The translations under genes and the position numbers were made by a program. Under the pieces are notes generated by a model. It made no database searches. It saw only the letters and a program-made list of their open reading frames with translations, and had not been told where the DNA came from. From positions 1 to 22,163 of the forward strand of contig CALCQT010000006.1 of assembly GCA_937894825.1 (NCBI GenBank): 22,163 nt of DNA, given 5' to 3'. This DNA comes from an uncultured Anaerolineaceae bacterium. Lineage in GTDB: Bacteria; Chloroflexota; Anaerolineae; Anaerolineales; Anaerolineaceae. Positions 16,358 through 22,163 of the stretch are shown piece by piece (position 1 is the stretch's first letter; every line of letters starts with the position of its first letter).

Positions 16358-16720
16358 ATGAATATTCTTCATCTGAAATATGCACTGGAAGTGGAAAAAA
16401 CAGAATCGATCATCAAAGCGGCAAAAAATCTCTATGTCGGCCAGCCAAACCTGAGTAAAGCGATCAAGGAATTGGAAACGGTTCTCGGGTTCAATATTTT
16501 TACCCGGAATCCCCACGGAATGACGCCAACCCGCAGAGGCAGGGAATTCCTGAACCATGCCCGGAAAATTGTCACACAGATTGGTGAGGTGCGTGAAATC
16601 TATCTGAGCGATAAAATTTTCCCGCAAGGATATCAATTTACGTCATTGGACCATCGTTTTCTGACGGAACTTTTCAAATCCAGAGATTTGGTTTCTGAAT
16701 TCCCGGAACCTGAAATCTAA
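16358..16720 (+). CDS. truncated LysR-type regulator, DNA-binding domain only
   Basis: 120 residues from ATG 16358. Residues ~1-62 are a typical LysR winged helix-turn-helix (LHLKYALEVEKTESIIKAAKNLYVGQPNLSKAIKELETVLGFNIFTRNPHGMTPTRRG), followed by the linker helix (REFLNHARKIVTQIGEVREIY). The ~200-residue effector-binding domain found in full-length LysR proteins (about 300 residues) is absent; a 35-residue tail without recognisable homology ends the frame, and only 140 bp separate it from the next gene. It could be a gene remnant or a functional stand-alone DNA-binding dimer. It lies immediately upstream of the alcohol dehydrogenase gene, a possible target. Confidence 0.7.
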   Translation: MNILHLKYALEVEKTESIIKAAKNLYVGQPNLSKAIKELETVLGFNIFTRNPHGMTPTRRGREFLNHARKIVTQIGEVREIYLSDKIFPQGYQFTSLDHRFLTELFKSRDLVSEFPEPEI

Positions 16721-16778
16721 CCGCTTAAATTCGGCGGTGCAATATTTCCAGACACATATCACTATTCTAATTACGAAT

Positions 16779-16807
16779 TTCACAAATCAGAAAAATGTTG
16801 TTATAAT
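16779..16807 (+). promoter_or_regulatory. promoter of the iron alcohol dehydrogenase gene
   Basis: -35 TTCACA (16779-16784) and a perfect -10 TATAAT (16802-16807) are separated by 17 bp. The start would fall near 16814, giving a leader of about 47 nt that ends in the ribosome-binding site AGGAG before ATG 16861. Confidence 0.65.
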
Positions 16808-16815
16808 TTTCACAA
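16798..16815 (+). promoter_or_regulatory. Rex-like operator overlapping the -10 box
   Basis: TTGTTATAATTTTCACAA is an 18-bp imperfect dyad close to the known Rex operator pattern TTGTGA-N6-TCACAA (11 of 12 half-site bases). It covers the -10 box of the alcohol dehydrogenase promoter, where binding would block RNA polymerase. Rex leaves DNA when NADH rises, and alcohol dehydrogenases are classic Rex targets. A second TTTCACAA half-site lies 30 bp upstream (16778-16785). No rex gene is in the window. Confidence 0.5.
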
Positions 16816-16826
16816 GCTAAATCGCA

Positions 16827-16840
16827 GGACCGTCAGGTCC
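16827..16840 (+). promoter_or_regulatory. small hairpin in the alcohol dehydrogenase leader
   Basis: GGACC-GTCA-GGTCC forms a perfect 5-bp stem with a 4-nt loop, 20 bases before the start codon and just upstream of the AGGAG site. It may stabilise the short leader or affect ribosome access. Confidence 0.35.
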
Positions 16841-16860
16841 GAAGAAAACAGGAGAAAAAA

Positions 16861-18042
16861 ATGGCAAGATTTACGTTGCCGCGGGACATTTACTACGGAC
16901 AAGGAACGTTGGAAACGCTCAAAACGATTAAGGGCAAAAAAGCCATAATCGTTCTTGGTGGTGGGTCCATGAAGAAATTTGGTTTTCTGGATAAAGCGGT
17001 CGGTTACCTGAAAGAAGCCGGTTTTGAAGTAGAACTGTTTGAAAATGTTGAGCCGGATCCTTCCGTCGAGACGGTTATGAAGGGCGCCGAAGCCATGCGC
17101 AAATTCCAGCCTGACTGGATTATTTCCATGGGCGGCGGGTCTCCAATCGACGCCGCAAAAGCGATGTGGGCGTTTTATGAATATCCGGAAACGACTTTTG
17201 AGGATCTGATCATTCCGTTCAATTTCCCCGAATTACGCCAAAAAGCGAAATTCCTGGCGATTCCTTCAACTTCCGGAACCGCGACAGAAGTTACCGCCTT
17301 CTCGGTCATCACCGATTACGCGAAAGGGATCAAATACCCGTTGGCTGACTTCAACATTACGCCGGATGTCGCGATTGTTGATCCGGCGCTTGCTGAGACG
17401 ATGCCCGCTACGCTGACAGCCCATACCGGCATGGATGCGCTGACGCATGCCACCGAGGCCTATGTTTCCACGCTGAATTCACCTTTCACAGATCCGCTGG
17501 CGCTGAAAGCCATTCAGATGGTTTTTGAGTACTTACCGGATTCCTATAACGGCGATAAGAACGCCCGCGAACAAATGCATTATGCCCAGTGTCTGGCAGG
17601 AATGGCCTTTTCCAACGCGCTGCTGGGGATTGTCCATTCGATGGCGCACAAGACCGGCGCCGCGTTCTCAACCGGCCATATTCCGCACGGCTGCGCTAAC
17701 GCGATTTATCTTCCCTATGTAATCCAGTTCAATGCCAGAGTTCTGGAAGCGGAAGCTCGCTACGCGGACATCGCCCGCTTTGTGGGTCTGGAAGGGCAGA
17801 CAGATGCCGAATTGACTGAAAATCTCTGCGAGAAAATTGACGAATACAACGTGAAACTCAACATCCCCCGGACTTTGAAGAAGTTTGGCATCGTTGAAGA
17901 AGAATTCAAGCAGAAAGTCGCTCAGATTGCCGAACTGGCGGTTGGCGATGCCTGTACCGGGTCAAATCCGCGCCCGATCACACCCGCGGAAATGGAAAAG
18001 CTGCTTACCTGTACTTATTATGGTACAGAAGTAAATTTCTAA
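16861..18042 (+). CDS. iron-containing alcohol dehydrogenase (group III)
   Basis: A 393-residue full-length NAD(P)-dependent alcohol/aldehyde oxidoreductase. The N-terminal domain shows the nucleotide-binding pattern (IIVLGGGSMKKFG and ISMGGGSPIDAAKA) and IPSTSGTATEVTAF. The C-terminal domain supplies the metal ligands: Asp192 and His196 in GMDALTHATEAY, His259 in VHSMAH and His276 in IPHG. The last two ligands are 17 residues apart instead of the 14 of E. coli FucO, owing to a three-residue insertion near STG that I believe also occurs in related clostridial-type enzymes. It probably interconverts fermentation aldehydes and alcohols; the exact substrate is unknown. ATG 16861 follows AGGAG by 7 nt. 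The promoter and Rex-like operator upstream suggest NADH-responsive control. Confidence 0.92.
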   Translation: MARFTLPRDIYYGQGTLETLKTIKGKKAIIVLGGGSMKKFGFLDKAVGYLKEAGFEVELFENVEPDPSVETVMKGAEAMRKFQPDWIISMGGGSPIDAAKAMWAFYEYPETTFEDLIIPFNFPELRQKAKFLAIPSTSGTATEVTAFSVITDYAKGIKYPLADFNITPDVAIVDPALAETMPATLTAHTGMDALTHATEAYVSTLNSPFTDPLALKAIQMVFEYLPDSYNGDKNAREQMHYAQCLAGMAFSNALLGIVHSMAHKTGAAFSTGHIPHGCANAIYLPYVIQFNARVLEAEARYADIARFVGLEGQTDAELTENLCEKIDEYNVKLNIPRTLKKFGIVEEEFKQKVAQIAELAVGDACTGSNPRPITPAEMEKLLTCTYYGTEVNF

Positions 18043-18093
18043 TATTCCTCACTGCTTTATTGGTACTCGCCGATAAAGAAGCTCTCTCTTCAT

Positions 18094-18130
18094 AAACGGT
18101 CACCCCTGTCAACAAAATGGGTGACCGTTT
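18094..18130 (+). terminator. strong hairpin after the alcohol dehydrogenase gene
   Basis: A perfect 12-bp stem, AAACGGTCACCC (18094-18105) with GGGTGACCGTTT (18119-18130), has a 13-nt loop and lies 52 bp beyond the stop codon. The stem's own TTT ends it but only GATTTGAG follows, so the T-run is weak. It is still the only good terminator candidate for this transcript. Confidence 0.6.
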
Positions 18131-18206
18131 GATTTGAGTGTCGCTTGAATTTAAGACCCCCAAAAAGGTGTTTTATGTAATTGGAATTGACGGGTTTACA
18201 AAATTC

Positions 18207-18224
18207 TAGTTAATTATTTCACAA
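18207..18224 (+). promoter_or_regulatory. second Rex-like operator, upstream of NfnAB
   Basis: TAGTTAATTATTTCACAA keeps one perfect half-site (TCACAA) and a diverged second (TAGTTA for TTGTGA), with an AT-rich centre. It covers the -35 region of the promoter that follows, in the same orientation as the site in front of the alcohol dehydrogenase gene. Together they suggest common NADH-dependent control of both redox loci. Confidence 0.4.
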
Positions 18225-18238
18225 TTTTGGCGTATAAT
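18210..18238 (+). promoter_or_regulatory. distal promoter of the NfnAB leader region
   Basis: A perfect -10 TATAAT (18233-18238) has a -35-like TTAATT (18210-18215) 17 bp upstream, overlapped by the Rex-like site. If it drives nfnA, the leader is over 500 nt long and contains the hairpins at 18291-18332 and 18488-18523. Confidence 0.45.
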
Positions 18239-18290
18239 AAATGTATTATTGAGGGAAATAGGTTCGATTATTTTGAGAGGAAAGTAGCAT

Positions 18291-18332
18291 CGGGTTGTTG
18301 CTCCCCGTCTGAAAAGATTTTCTGCAAACCCG
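18291..18332 (+). ncRNA. structured leader hairpin 1 (possible regulatory RNA)
   Basis: CGGGTTGTTGC (18291-18301) can pair with GCAAACCCG (18324-18332) through 5 + 4 base pairs with a 2-nt bulge. It encloses a small GAAAA-GA-TTTTC palindrome. It lies 50 bases after the distal promoter. I do not recognise a known riboswitch class. Confidence 0.3.
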
Positions 18333-18487
18333 TTTAATTCTGACACTTGAGGTTGTTTATTCCGCAATTAGATCTGATTTTTACGCAAAAAAAGCCGGTT
18401 AATTTGTTTCTGATTTCGAAGAAACAAAATCGATTGATAATGTTGCTTCAAAATTTGAACAGTTTCTATCAAATCTCTCTCTTCAGG

Positions 18488-18533
18488 AATAATCGTACCG
18501 GTCAGATCGCCGGTGCGATTATTTCATGTTTTT
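18488..18533 (+). terminator. terminator-like leader hairpin 2 before nfnA
   Basis: AATAATCGTACCGG (18488-18501) pairs with CCGGTGCGATTATT (18510-18523): 14 bp including one G-U, loop of 8 nt, followed by TCATGTTTTT. It lies about 235 bases before nfnA with no gene before it, so it either ends a small RNA started near 18245 or acts as an attenuator. Nothing else of coding character is visible between 18131 and 18767. Confidence 0.55.
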
Positions 18534-18701
18534 GCTTGGGCATTCCGGGTCTCAAAAGTGTTGGGAACAAAAAAGCACTTCCCTGCAAATACGCGCCATA
18601 ACGTGTGAACAGGGGAGCCCGAATGGAAATAAACGATTGCGGATAACGTCTGGTTGTATGGTTTATCATTGCTTAATTTCTGGTAAAGATAAACTTTGAT
18701 G

Positions 18702-18710
18702 TGATATAGT
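18702..18710 (+). promoter_or_regulatory. proximal extended -10 promoter for nfnAB
   Basis: TGA-TATAGT (18702-18710) is an extended -10 box with no clear -35. It lies 57 bp before the nfnA start and downstream of the terminator-like hairpin. A GTTTATC/GATAAAC dyad (18661-18667 and 18688-18694) sits in the -35 zone and could be an operator. Confidence 0.35.
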
Positions 18711-18767
18711 GTATGCGAAATAAAGAAAGAGTATAGGTTTCTCCGAAATCGCAGAAAGGTCAGGAAT

Positions 18768-19610
18768 ATGTACAAAATCATTAAGAAAAAGATCTTGAAC
18801 CCCACCGTTACCTTAATGGATGTTGAGGCGCCGCTGGTTGCCCGAAAGGCAGAACCGGGACAGTTTATCATTCTGCGTGTGGATGCGGAAGGTGAACGGA
18901 TTCCGCTCACAGTTGCTGATTTTGATCGGGAAAAAGGTACAGTTACCATCATTTTCCAGATTGTCGGCGCAACAACTGAAAAGCTGAATCATCTGAATGA
19001 GGGAGATTCAATTCTCGATTTTGTCGGCCCTCTCGGTGTTGCTTCTCATACGGAAGGATTGAAAAAAGTCGCTGTTGTCGGCGGGGGCGTCGGTTGTGCG
19101 ATTGCATATCCGATCGCGAAGAAACTTCATTCACAGGGTGCGGAAGTTCATTCGATCGTAGGGTTCAGGAACAAGGACTTATTGATTTTGGAGGATGAAT
19201 TCAAAAAGGCCAGCAGCCGTTATTTTGTCATGACGGATGATGGCAGTTACGGCGAGAAAGGACTGGTGACCGACGCTTTGAAAAAGCTGTTGGATGCCGG
19301 CGAGCGCTATGATGAGGTCATCACAATCGGTCCGCTGATCATGATGAAATTTGTCAGCAAACTGACAAAGGAATACGGCGTCAAAACGGTTGTCAGCATG
19401 AACCCGGTGATGGTTGACGGTACCGGGATGTGCGGGGGATGCCGGTTGACGGTAGGCGGAGAAGTCAAATTCGCCTGTGTTGACGGTCCGGACTTTGACG
19501 GGCATGAAGTTGATTATGATGAAGCGATGGCACGCGCCGCGATGTATAAAGATTTTGAACGGCATGCCTATGAAGAAACATGCAACCTTTTTAAGCAAGA
19601 GGTGAACTAA
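18768..19610 (+). CDS. nfnA: NfnA: small subunit of NADH-dependent ferredoxin:NADP+ oxidoreductase
   Basis: A 280-residue ferredoxin-NADP reductase-like subunit. Residues 1-95 form the FAD-binding barrel (KAEPGQFIILRV, GERIPLTVADFD), followed by a nucleotide-binding fold (VAVVGGGVGCAIAYPIAK). A C-terminal [2Fe-2S] site shows Cys222, Cys225 and Cys237, with Asp217 in VDGTGMC placed as the non-Cys fourth ligand known in this family. In NfnAB it binds FAD and NAD(H) and works with NfnB to couple NADH and reduced ferredoxin to NADP+ reduction by flavin-based bifurcation, in the cytoplasm. Database names such as sulfide dehydrogenase subunit or dihydroorotate dehydrogenase electron-transfer-like describe the same family. 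Start ATG 18768 has AGGA upstream; nfnB begins 2 bp after its stop. Confidence 0.88.
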   Translation: MYKIIKKKILNPTVTLMDVEAPLVARKAEPGQFIILRVDAEGERIPLTVADFDREKGTVTIIFQIVGATTEKLNHLNEGDSILDFVGPLGVASHTEGLKKVAVVGGGVGCAIAYPIAKKLHSQGAEVHSIVGFRNKDLLILEDEFKKASSRYFVMTDDGSYGEKGLVTDALKKLLDAGERYDEVITIGPLIMMKFVSKLTKEYGVKTVVSMNPVMVDGTGMCGGCRLTVGGEVKFACVDGPDFDGHEVDYDEAMARAAMYKDFERHAYEETCNLFKQEVN

Positions 19611-19612
19611 CT

Positions 19613-21010
19613 ATGCCCAATATGTCCAAAACACGGAATGAAATGCCTACCCAGGCTCCGGATGTGCGGAACAAGAATTTTCAGGAGGTTGCGTTAGGCT
19701 ACAGCGAAGAGCAGGCGATTGATGAAGCGCAGCGCTGTCTGAATTGCAAACATAAGCCTTGCGTCAACGGCTGTCCGGTTCAGATCAATATTCCGGCTTT
19801 TATCCAGGAAATTGGCAAACAGAATTACGAAGGCGCTTATCAGGTTATTTCGCTCTCCAGCTCCTTGCCGGCGGTTTGCGGACGGGTTTGCCCGCAGGAA
19901 GTGCAATGTGAAAAATACTGTGTGCGCGGCATTAAGGGCGAAAGTGTCGGCATCGGTCGTCTGGAACGGTTTGCGGCCGATTGGCATAATGCGCATCCGG
20001 TTGAGAAAATCGAACGCCCTCAACTGAACGGGCATAAAGTTGCGGTCGTCGGTTCCGGCCCGGCTGGGTTGACCTGTGCCGGAGATCTGGCGAAAAAGGG
20101 CTATGAAGTCACGATTTATGAAGCGCTTCATTTGGCCGGCGGCGTTTTGGTTTATGGCATCCCGGAGTTCCGTCTGCCGAAGGCAATCGTTCAGAAAGAG
20201 ATTGATACACTGCAGGACCTTGGCGTCACGGTGAATACGAATGTCGTGATCGGCCGGTCGATTTCAATTGAAGAATTGATGAAAGAGAACGGTTACGAGG
20301 CGGTGTTCATTGGATCCGGCGCCGGCTTGCCGCGCTTCATGAATGTTCCCGGCGAGAACCTGAATGGCGTTTATTCTGCCAATGAATTCCTGACCCGGAT
20401 TAATCTGATGAAGTCTTATCAGGAGCACAGCACGACGCCGATTATGCCCTTCAAAAAGGTCGCTGTTGTCGGCGGCGGGAACGTTGCGATGGATGCGGCC
20501 CGCTGTGCCAAACGGCTAGGCGCTGAGGATGTGTACATTGTCTACCGCCGATCGGAAGAAGAGCTCCCCGCCCGGCGGGAAGAGGTTGAACACGCCAAGG
20601 AAGAGGGCATTATCTTCAAGTTGCTGAACAATCCGACCGAAGTTCTTCCGAATGAAAAGCGTTTTGTCGGCGGCATGAAGTGCATTCAAATGGAACTGGG
20701 CGAACCGGACGCTTCCGGGCGCCGGAAGCCGGTTGAAAAGCCCGGATCCGAATTTGTGCTGGATGTGGATTGCGTCATTGTGGCGATCGGAACCTCTCCC
20801 AACCCGCTGATTAAAGCGACGACCGATGGCCTGGCGACCGAAAAATGGGGCGGGATCATTGTGAATCCGGAGACCGGGCAGACGTCGATCGAAGGCGTCT
20901 ATGCCGGCGGTGATGCGGTTACCGGTGCTGCGACGGTTATTCTGGCGATGGGCGCGGGAAAGACTGCTGCCAAGGGTATCGACGAATATATCCAAAGCAA
21001 AAAGAATTAA
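19613..21010 (+). CDS. nfnB: NfnB: large subunit of NfnAB transhydrogenase (GltD/GltA-like)
   Basis: A 465-residue iron-sulfur flavoprotein. The N-terminal domain carries two [4Fe-4S]-type motifs: Cys42-x2-Cys45-x4-Cys50-x3-Cys54 and Cys89-x3-Cys93-x5-Cys99-x3-Cys103. The FAD-binding fold starts with VGSGPAG (147-152), and the NADP(H)-binding fold with VGGGNVAMDAARCAK (287 onward). A final FAD contact is in VYAGGDAVTGAATVILAMGAG. It holds the bifurcating FAD of the Nfn complex. Alone it would be called glutamate synthase small subunit (homotetrameric type), but the adjacent nfnA and matching length (about 465) favour NfnB. GAGGTG before ATG 19613 overlaps the end of nfnA, so the subunits are translationally coupled. 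Confidence 0.9.
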   Translation: MPNMSKTRNEMPTQAPDVRNKNFQEVALGYSEEQAIDEAQRCLNCKHKPCVNGCPVQINIPAFIQEIGKQNYEGAYQVISLSSSLPAVCGRVCPQEVQCEKYCVRGIKGESVGIGRLERFAADWHNAHPVEKIERPQLNGHKVAVVGSGPAGLTCAGDLAKKGYEVTIYEALHLAGGVLVYGIPEFRLPKAIVQKEIDTLQDLGVTVNTNVVIGRSISIEELMKENGYEAVFIGSGAGLPRFMNVPGENLNGVYSANEFLTRINLMKSYQEHSTTPIMPFKKVAVVGGGNVAMDAARCAKRLGAEDVYIVYRRSEEELPARREEVEHAKEEGIIFKLLNNPTEVLPNEKRFVGGMKCIQMELGEPDASGRRKPVEKPGSEFVLDVDCVIVAIGTSPNPLIKATTDGLATEKWGGIIVNPETGQTSIEGVYAGGDAVTGAATVILAMGAGKTAAKGIDEYIQSKKN

Positions 21011-21066
21011 CGGTTTTGAGGGATATTCTGTCGTTATAACCGACTTGTTCTAATAAAGAAATAATT

Positions 21067-21118
21067 GAGGTTCCGCTCTTTTCACACTGTGAAGATCTGG
21101 CGGAACCTCTTTTGTTTG
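21067..21118 (+). terminator. intrinsic terminator of the nfnAB operon
   Basis: A perfect 10-bp stem, GAGGTTCCGC (21067-21076) with GCGGAACCTC (21100-21109), is followed by TTTTGTTT. The loop carries a second small palindrome, TTCACA-C-TGTGAA. It lies 57 bp after the nfnB stop. Confidence 0.85.
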
Positions 21119-21211
21119 GAAGGATTCCTGTATAGGGTTGGATCCCTGCCTGGTTTGGCGGCGGAACCGATAATATTTTCCGTGCAAAATCCGTTCAGCC
21201 TCACATCTTTA

Positions 21212-21220
21212 TGCTAAGAT
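21212..21220 (+). promoter_or_regulatory. weak candidate promoter for the PLP enzyme gene
   Basis: TGC-TAAGAT (21212-21220) resembles an extended -10 box. The -35 region (CGTTCA, 21192-21197, 17-bp spacer) is poor. It lies 43 bp before the start codon. No SAM-type riboswitch was recognised in the leader. Confidence 0.3.
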
Positions 21221-21263
21221 CGAATGCAACATCAAACGGTTTTATTCAGCGGGAGGAATTATT

Positions 21264-22163
21264 ATGTCGAATGAGAATCAATTTCAGGATACCGGCTTTT
21301 CAACCAGAGCCATTCACGTGGGGAATGATATCGATAAAGAAACCGGCGCGATCCGTCGTCCGATCACGATGGCGAACAGCTATGCACTGCCCTATGATCC
21401 TTCGGATATGAACTGGAGCAGCGCAGGCGCACCTTTATACACCCGGAACGGCGGAGCAAATCAGCAGTACCTTCAGGAAAAACTGGCTTCTTTGGAAAAT
21501 GGGGAGGATTGCGTGGTTCTGGCCTCCGGCGTGGCCGCGCTCTCCGGCTTGTTCTTTACATTTCTTAACAGTGGCGATCACGCTATTTTTTCGGACGTGA
21601 CCTACATTGCGGTTTACCGGCTGCTGAACGAACTGCTGCCGGCTAAATATGGAATCGAAACCATGATCCTCGATTCTTCGGATTTGGAGGCGGTCAAAGC
21701 GGCTGTGCGTCCGAACACGAAGCTGATCCATATCGAAACCCCGGCCAACCCGACGCTCAAGGTCAGCGATATTGCTGCCATTGCGGCTATTGCGCATGAA
21801 AACGGGGCGCTGTTGTCGGTCGATAACACGTTTGCCTCTCCCTATAATCAGCGTCCGCTGGATCTGGGCGCAGATTTCAGCGTTGAAAGCCTGACGAAAT
21901 ACATTAATGGGCATGGCGACAGCATGGGCGGCGCGGTGATCGGCGCAAAAGAAATGATCGGCCGGATCCGGCGGGACGCCATGATCAACGTCGGCGCGGC
22001 CATCAGTCCGTTCAACGCCTGGCTGATCATGCGGGGGATTGTGACGCTGCCGCTGCGTATGCGGCAGCACAACGAAAGCGGGCTGAAAATTGCCCGATTC
22101 CTTGAAGCGCACCCGGCGGTGCGGTTTGTGGCCTATCCGGGTCTGGAAAATCATCCGCACCAT
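21264..22163 (+). CDS. Cys/Met-metabolism PLP-dependent enzyme (cystathionine gamma-synthase/lyase family), 5' part
   Basis: An open frame of exactly 300 codons runs from ATG 21264 (GGGAGG 7 nt upstream) off the right edge. The family pattern is clear: FSTRAIHVGND and RPITMANSY at the N-terminus, YTRNGGANQQYLQEKLASLE for the PLP-phosphate region (the usual NPT reads GGA), ASGVAALSG, ETPANPTLKVSD, SVDNTFASP with the PLP-ring Asp187, and SLTKYINGHGD with the Schiff-base Lys212. Members include cystathionine gamma-synthase, cystathionine gamma-lyase, methionine gamma-lyase and O-acetylhomoserine sulfhydrylase; which applies cannot be decided without the C-terminus. Full family length is about 380-430 residues, so roughly a quarter is missing. 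It is a separate unit after the nfnAB terminator. Confidence 0.9.
   Translation, partial: MSNENQFQDTGFSTRAIHVGNDIDKETGAIRRPITMANSYALPYDPSDMNWSSAGAPLYTRNGGANQQYLQEKLASLENGEDCVVLASGVAALSGLFFTFLNSGDHAIFSDVTYIAVYRLLNELLPAKYGIETMILDSSDLEAVKAAVRPNTKLIHIETPANPTLKVSDIAAIAAIAHENGALLSVDNTFASPYNQRPLDLGADFSVESLTKYINGHGDSMGGAVIGAKEMIGRIRRDAMINVGAAISPFNAWLIMRGIVTLPLRMRQHNESGLKIARFLEAHPAVRFVAYPGLENHPHH

Noticed and set aside
16827..16850. Resemblance of GTCAGGTCCGAAG to the conserved tip of signal-recognition-particle RNA
   Set aside because: The match is partial, the asymmetric loop and lower stem are missing, and the sequence is explained as the leader of the alcohol dehydrogenase gene.
18347..18601. 84-codon plus-strand frame in the nfnA leader
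   Set aside because: No ribosome-binding site, no family resemblance, and it reads through the 14-bp terminator-like hairpin.
18524..18952. 142-codon minus-strand frame
   Set aside because: Its 5' part is antisense to nfnA and the rest covers the leader; its composition does not look like a protein.
21435..22163. Long open frame on the minus strand reaching the right edge
   Set aside because: It is antisense to the PLP enzyme gene, whose plus-strand translation shows clear family motifs and a good ribosome-binding site; the minus frame has no recognisable domain.

Overview
This window most likely comes from an anaerobic, monoderm-type Chloroflexi bacterium of the Anaerolineae. This is an inference from three things: large membrane proteins with Thr/Pro-rich linkers beyond the membrane segment, an NfnAB-type transhydrogenase together with an iron alcohol dehydrogenase under Rex-like operators, and mid-range GC with frequent GTG/TTG starts. 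No rRNA, tRNA, CRISPR array, transposase or phage gene was seen.

Layout. (1) 1-401: the 3' end of an S9-family serine peptidase. (2) 510-4367, minus strand: a GT2 glycosyltransferase-methyltransferase fusion, a WYL-domain regulator, an AlkZ-related protein and a pyridoxamine-oxidase-like flavoprotein. The WYL gene seems to have its own promoter and is followed by a strong hairpin terminator. (3) 4630-12985, plus strand: a three-gene module, and the most unusual part of the window. It encodes a cytoplasmic metallophosphoesterase, a membrane protein with an atypical kinase-like domain, and a very long helical-repeat membrane protein. The last two share one architecture: large helical cytoplasmic part, one membrane segment, Thr/Pro linker, beta-rich outer domain. 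(4) 13063-16086, minus strand: a GNAT protein, a YdbC/PC4-like protein and the ribosome-rescue hydrolase ArfB, then a lipoprotein followed closely by pyrimidine-nucleoside phosphorylase. (5) 16358-21010, plus strand: a truncated LysR-type protein, an iron-dependent alcohol dehydrogenase, a 725-base intergenic region with regulatory structure, and the NfnA/NfnB pair. (6) 21264 to the right edge: the first 300 codons of a Cys/Met-metabolism PLP enzyme.

How the parts work together. The redox block is coherent: alcohol dehydrogenase consumes or regenerates NAD(P)H, and NfnAB balances NADH, NADPH and ferredoxin. Both carry upstream 18-bp sites resembling the operator of the NADH sensor Rex, one lying over a -10 box and one over a -35 region. 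The three-gene module looks like a transmembrane phosphosignalling or envelope-sensing assembly, but its substrate and signal cannot be read from the sequence. All family calls rest on motif recognition by eye; no database search was run.
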